DNA of 64,000 bases from an uncultured Eggerthellaceae bacterium (GTDB lineage Bacteria > Actinomycetota > Coriobacteriia > Coriobacteriales > Eggerthellaceae), in the NCBI GenBank assembly GCA_934617065.1, contig CAKTTY010000005.1, positions 62,001 to 126,000 on the forward strand, written 5' to 3'. Each line of letters begins with the position of its first letter. Within the stretch, counting starts at the first letter, position 1. A program made the translations under genes and the position numbers. Positions 60,208 through 64,000 of this stretch are shown in pieces. Under the pieces are notes generated by a model. That model ran no database searches and was not told where the DNA came from. It saw only the letters and a program-made list of their open reading frames with translations.

Positions 60208-61077
60208 ATGTCTGTGGTTACCGCAACCCCTCCAGCAGGTATTGCAAATAACAATTATCCCGACAGCCGCAAGGCCTTGCTTTCTGTACGTAATGTCCAA
60301 AAAGTGTATGGCTCGCGGGAGGCCGTCACGCGCGCGCTCGACGATGTGTCGTTCGATATTTGTGAAGGTGAATTCGTCGGTGTGATGGGCCCATCGGGCT
60401 CAGGCAAGAGCACGCTATTGAACTGCATCTCCACCATCGACACCGTGACCAGCGGGAACATCATCTTGAACGGGCTTGATATCACGCAATTGCGCAGCCG
60501 TCAGCTGTCCAAGTTTCGTCGCGACGATCTGGGCTTCATCTTTCAGGATGCGAATCTGCTCGATACCCTGACCGGTTTTGAGAATATCGCCCTGGCCCTC
60601 ACCATCAAGGGAGAAAAGGCCGATGCCGTTCGCGCGAAGGTCGATCGCACTGCCGATCTGTTAGGCGTGGCAGACGTTCTGCAGAAGTATCCACGCCAAA
60701 TGTCGGGCGGTCAGCGCCAGCGCGTGGCTGCGGCGCGCGCCATCGTTGCCGACCCGAAGCTGGTTCTAGCAGACGAACCCACCGGTGCGCTTGACTCGCG
60801 CAACGCCGCTGTTCTTCTTGAAACCCTTGAGGTTCTGAATGCGAAGCTGCATGCCACCATCATGATGGTCACGCATGACGCAGTTGCGGCATCGTACGCC
60901 GATCGCATTCTCTTCATCAAGGACGGCAAGCTATTCAACGAGCTGCGCCGCGGCGATAGCGCAAGGACCGATTTCTATCAGCGCATCCTTGAGGTTCAGG
61001 CGTTCCTTTCCGGCAAGCAGGGCGATTCCTCCGCAATCGGTTTTGTAGCTTCGCATGTCTCTGCGCTGCGCAACTAG
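60208..61077 (+). CDS. ABC transporter ATP-binding protein (BceA-like)
   Basis: This is a 289-residue ATPase with Walker A GPSGSGKST near 72, Q-loop FIFQDANLLDTLTG, signature MSGGQRQR near 172, Walker B LVLADEPTGALD and VTHD. The start MSVVTATPPAG at 60208 has AAAGGA upstream; a non-conserved 20-residue lead precedes the domain. Probable partner of the large permease 12 bp downstream; together they remove cell-wall-active peptides from their lipid targets (known for the family). Confidence 0.92.
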   Translation: MSVVTATPPAGIANNNYPDSRKALLSVRNVQKVYGSREAVTRALDDVSFDICEGEFVGVMGPSGSGKSTLLNCISTIDTVTSGNIILNGLDITQLRSRQLSKFRRDDLGFIFQDANLLDTLTGFENIALALTIKGEKADAVRAKVDRTADLLGVADVLQKYPRQMSGGQRQRVAAARAIVADPKLVLADEPTGALDSRNAAVLLETLEVLNAKLHATIMMVTHDAVAASYADRILFIKDGKLFNELRRGDSARTDFYQRILEVQAFLSGKQGDSSAIGFVASHVSALRN

Positions 61078-61089
61078 GCGGTGATTATC

Positions 61090-63321
61090 ATGTTGATGAA
61101 ACTTGCCTTGCGCAACGTGCGCCGCAGCATGCGCGATTACGCTGTGTATTTCGTTACCCTGACTTTGGGCGTGGCGGTGTTTTACGCCTTCAATGCCATC
61201 GAGGATTCCCGCGTGTTGTTCGAGGCGCAGGAAGGCGCCGCAAACGTGTTCCTGGCGTCGGGCGCGAGCATTTTCGACATCCTTGCGCAGGTCATGACCT
61301 ATTTCAGTGTCGTTGTTGCCGTGGTTTTGGGCTTTTTGGTCCTGTACGCCAACCGGTTCGTAGTTCGCGCCCGCAAGAAGGAATTCGGCACGTACTTGCT
61401 GCTGGGCATGAGCCCACGCCAGGTTTCCTCGGTGGTCCTGATGGAAACGCTGATCGTCGGCGTTATCGCGCTAGTGGTCGGCCTTGGCCTCGGCTTTCTA
61501 ATCTCGCAGGCGATCGCCTTCGCCACAGCGGGGCTCATCGGCGTAGCCATCAGCGACTACCATCTGCTGTTCAGCGCCCGCTCCGCCGAGCTGACGCTGG
61601 GGTGCTTCGCGCTCATCTTCGTTGTGGTCGCCCTGTTCAACGCCGTGCAAATCTCGCGCTGCAAGCTTGCCACGCTGCTTTCGGCCAACTCCCGCAACGA
61701 GCGCATGCCCGTACGCAACCCCTTCATCTGCCTCATCGTGTTCGTGGCAGCATGCCTGGTGTTGGCGAAGGCGTATTCCGAACTCAACATTGACGGTTTA
61801 GTCTACTTCGGTGAACACTTCCGTATCGCGACCGTGCTGATGCTCGTTGGCACGCTGGGCCTGTTCTGGTCGGCGTCGGGGTTCTTCATCCTGCTGATCC
61901 AACGTTTGCGCGGCGTCTACTTCAAGGGACTGGCCATGTTCACCATGCGTCAAATCGCTGCAAAGGTGAACACCGCGTTCGTGTCGCTGTGGGTGGTAAG
62001 CACCCTTCTGTTCCTCAGCATTGTCGTATTCTCCACGGGCTTCAGCCTGGCGTCGCTGTTCTCCGACCAGCTAGAGGAGAACACCCAGTTCGACGCATCC
62101 ATCCGCGCAAGCCTTATGTCGCTCGACGTTTCCGACATGGAAGCAGTACCCGCCGAGCAGTACGGCGGGGAAGACGAGAAGGCGGCCGCGATTCGGGAGG
62201 CCAAGGCCCAGCGCAACGAGATCCACAGCCTGTGGCAGGCGAACGGCGGTTCCACCGCCGCGTATATGGAGTCGCTCATCCCCGATTGGGACGAGCGCGT
62301 GACCGGCTCAGCTCAGGTGGACACGTGGCTTGCGAATGATTTGACGGAAAGACAGCTTGTCGATGCGTGCGGCTTCACGCTTGCCCAAATCGGCTCCGAT
62401 GAGAACTCCAGCATGGCCGACGAGGGCGTGCAGTATGTGCCGTTATCGCAGTTCAACGCCGCACGCCAGCTTATAGGCGAAAAGCCAATCGAGCTTGCTG
62501 CAGGCGAGTACCTGGTTGACAACACGGTCGATAAATCTGTCGACTACGCGAAGGCCCTTGGCCAGAAAGGGCGCACCATCACCGTTGACGGCCATGAGCT
62601 GACCGCATCCGGGCAGGTTGTCTCGCAATCGCTCCAGGTGAGTAGCATGAGCTGCCTGATCGCTGTGCTGGTTGTTCCCGACGAATTGGCGGCCGACAGG
62701 CTCGCCGCCGGCAATCTGCCGTCTATGAGCGAGTTGAACGTCAACCTGGCAAGCGATTCGAAAGAACAGGCCATGAAAGACCTGATGGCCGAGTACGGCA
62801 AGGCAGTTCCCCCGAGCGAAGAGCATGCCGAGATGGGCTTGACCTACGAGTCTCGCGCATGGCCGGTGTCTTACTACGACACGAGCGAGGGCATTATCGC
62901 CGATAGCATGGGGCTTAAACTTCTGTTGGTTTACCTGGCTCTTTACGTTGGATTCATCTTCCTGATGACCACCGCGGCGGTCCTTTCCGTCCAGCAGCTT
63001 TCCGAGGTGGCGGACGGCATCCCTCGCTATCGCCTGCTGGCTCAGCTGGGATGCGACAGGAGCATGGTGCTGCGAAGCCTGCGAACGCAGGTCGGCATCT
63101 ATTTCGTGGCTCCGCTCCTGGTCGCAGGCTGCCATTCCGCATGCGCGATCAGCCTTCTGTACAAGAACCTGCTGTCGTTTTGGGACACGGGAGCTGTTAC
63201 CAGCACGCTTGCCGTCGGCATCGCACTGGTAGTTGCGGTGTACGCAATCTACCTGACATCCACGTACCTGGTTGCGCGATCGGCGGTAATCGCCGGCGCA
63301 GGTAAGAAGCTGCTTGCATAG
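61090..63321 (+). CDS. FtsX-like ABC permease (BceB-like)
   Basis: This is a 743-residue permease. LMKLALRNVRRSMRDYAVYFVTLTLGV starts it, and about ten membrane helices are arranged as seven, a large extracellular domain of about 200-230 residues (roughly 335-600), then three. ARKKEFGTYLLLGM is the coupling motif of the family. Architecture and length match BceB-type peptide-antibiotic detoxification permeases. ATG 61090 has GGTGA five bases upstream; GTG 61081 is the alternative. Confidence 0.9.
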   Translation: MLMKLALRNVRRSMRDYAVYFVTLTLGVAVFYAFNAIEDSRVLFEAQEGAANVFLASGASIFDILAQVMTYFSVVVAVVLGFLVLYANRFVVRARKKEFGTYLLLGMSPRQVSSVVLMETLIVGVIALVVGLGLGFLISQAIAFATAGLIGVAISDYHLLFSARSAELTLGCFALIFVVVALFNAVQISRCKLATLLSANSRNERMPVRNPFICLIVFVAACLVLAKAYSELNIDGLVYFGEHFRIATVLMLVGTLGLFWSASGFFILLIQRLRGVYFKGLAMFTMRQIAAKVNTAFVSLWVVSTLLFLSIVVFSTGFSLASLFSDQLEENTQFDASIRASLMSLDVSDMEAVPAEQYGGEDEKAAAIREAKAQRNEIHSLWQANGGSTAAYMESLIPDWDERVTGSAQVDTWLANDLTERQLVDACGFTLAQIGSDENSSMADEGVQYVPLSQFNAARQLIGEKPIELAAGEYLVDNTVDKSVDYAKALGQKGRTITVDGHELTASGQVVSQSLQVSSMSCLIAVLVVPDELAADRLAAGNLPSMSELNVNLASDSKEQAMKDLMAEYGKAVPPSEEHAEMGLTYESRAWPVSYYDTSEGIIADSMGLKLLLVYLALYVGFIFLMTTAAVLSVQQLSEVADGIPRYRLLAQLGCDRSMVLRSLRTQVGIYFVAPLLVAGCHSACAISLLYKNLLSFWDTGAVTSTLAVGIALVVAVYAIYLTSTYLVARSAVIAGAGKKLLA

Positions 63322-63592
63322 GACGAAGAGTTTCGAGTGAAGCGCGTGTGCGGCGCGCGAGGGTGGGGCGCACAACCCGCGAAGGCAAGTCACTGTCTGC
63401 GGCGGAACCTCAAGCCGTCTCTTTAGCGCCCTTTTTCATTGGCTCATTTCGCTCCTTCCTCCAAAAGGCGCAGTCTGAGCCCAGCTGGACGTGCTTGGTT
63501 AACTTTGAAGAGCGAAGGGGCAGGTCGGGCCGATTTCGAGCATCGGCGCTAGATCGATTGTGAGCCGCGTTCCATAATTCTGAAAATAATTC
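63322..63592. other. Intergenic region after the BceB-like gene
   Basis: About 270 bp without a supported gene. No intrinsic terminator for the permease is evident. The right edge runs into the tRNA-Ala promoter. Confidence 0.55.
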
Positions 63593-63621
63593 TTGACCTA
63601 GCGTGGTGGCGAGGGTATATT
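63593..63621 (+). promoter_or_regulatory. Promoter of tRNA-Ala
   Basis: TTGACC (63593-63598) and TATATT (63616-63621) are separated by exactly 17 bp, 13 bp before the mature tRNA 5' end. Confidence 0.85.
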
Positions 63622-63634
63622 AATCAAGCACTTC

Positions 63635-63710
63635 GGGGCATTAGCTCAGCTGGGAGAGCGCATGGCTGGCAGCCATGAGGTCAGGGGTTCGATCCCCCTA
63701 TGCTCCACCA
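63635..63710 (+). tRNA. tRNA-Ala (GGC)
   Basis: Acceptor GGGGCAT pairs with ATGCTCC (one G-U pair), the D-arm holds AGCTGGGA, the anticodon stem CATGG/CCATG has loop CTGGCAG (anticodon GGC), and the T-arm is AGGGG-TTCGATC-CCCCT. CCA is encoded. Confidence 0.97.
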
Positions 63711-63717
63711 TTTATTC

Positions 63718-63748
63718 AAAAGGGTTCGCTTTTAAGCGGGCCCTTTTT
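63718..63748 (+). terminator. Terminator of tRNA-Ala
   Basis: AAAGGG with CGCTT pairs to AAGCG with CCCTTT (two wobble or mismatched pairs between) and ends in TTTTT. Confidence 0.85.
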
Positions 63749-63908
63749 GCGTTGCCCACAATTTTTTGAGGGTTATTTTTGCAATGCCCAGACGGGAGAT
63801 ACAGGGAGAAAAGTACGACTTGGGCTAATTTGCCCTATAGCGCTCTCCCTAGGATGTCCACGGCACTGCCTGCCTGCCCTGTCTATGGCACACCTGACAT
63901 CTCGGGGC

Positions 63909-64000
63909 TCAGAAACAAAATAACGGCATAGATTGCAATTTTTTTGCGATTGGCAATTGTTGCGGGTTCTTCAATCGCGGATATGGGCGCGGAAGCGCGG
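63909..64000. repeat. Dispersed repeat element, copy B (cut by window end)
   Basis: This stretch aligns with 20871-20962: GAAACAAAA, GATTGCAA, TTTTTTGCGATT, AATCGCGGAT and GGGCG occur in the same order and spacing, with scattered substitutions in between. The second inverted arm seen in copy A would fall beyond the window. The DNA from 63749 to 63908 shows no gene and no clear similarity to the flank of copy A. Confidence 0.65.

Overview
The window reads as a chromosomal segment of an anaerobic actinobacterium of the class Coriobacteriia (Eggerthellaceae-like). This is inferred from gene content: two-subunit class I fumarase beside malate dehydrogenase, Rho with a long low-complexity N-terminal extension, ThyX, short clostridial-type ThiC, tandem DegV proteins and a DUF1385 protein. 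Base composition is moderate to high G+C with many AAG, GAG and GCC codons. I cannot name a genus. There are no transposases, integrases, phage genes or CRISPR arrays.

Region 1 (1-5850) is visibly more A+T-rich than the rest. It holds a class III lanthipeptide locus: the 3' part of a LanKC kinase-cyclase synthetase, a 40-residue precursor with two identically spaced Ser-x2-Ser-x2-Cys motifs (potential labionin or lanthionine rings), an ABC ATPase with an FtsX-like permease, and a full-length ABC exporter half. It stops within about 20 bp of the terminator of a convergent rnpB (RNase P RNA) gene. The precursor was found by reading the gap after LanKC. It has an ideal ribosome-binding site.

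Region 2 (5860-20680) is housekeeping: rnpB, a structured leader with five successive hairpins, thiN, a TPP riboswitch, thiC and thiD; convergent cca; then recN, nfo, transaldolase and rho, sppA, an atypical MetRS-like gene, and rpmE encoding L31 with a long Ala/Lys/Glu tail.

Region 3 (20680-30420) starts with about 800 bp of non-coding DNA carrying an inverted-repeat element that recurs at the right end of the window. It continues with a PGPG-motif membrane protein, a flavin reductase-rubredoxin fusion, thyX, a DUF1385 membrane protein, a topA whose motifs look archaeal in type, mdh and the fumarase subunits.

Region 4 (30430-48815) carries tmk-holB-ricT-pncB, two degV genes, an NAD-dependent dehydrogenase-like protein with a Cys/His-rich tail, a PflX-like radical SAM protein, tRNA-Thr, two small minus-strand genes, a membrane glycosyltransferase, comF, a candidate structured RNA before a solute-binding lipoprotein, htrA, an aroE-aroD pair, and pyrH-frr.

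Region 5 (49036-57410) is the isoprenoid, envelope and translation run uppS-cdsA-dxr-site-2 protease-ispG-proS-U32 peptidase. The site-2 protease lacks a recognisable PDZ domain, and its start lies inside a perfect inverted repeat. Region 6 (57499-64000) has a small unknown gene, a BceRS-BceAB-like antibiotic-sensing and detoxification module, tRNA-Ala with a clear promoter, and the second repeat copy.

The most notable candidates for undescribed biology are the lanthipeptide with its transporters, the dispersed repeat, the structured leaders upstream of thiN, topA and the solute-binding lipoprotein, and several housekeeping proteins with unusual tails or missing motifs.
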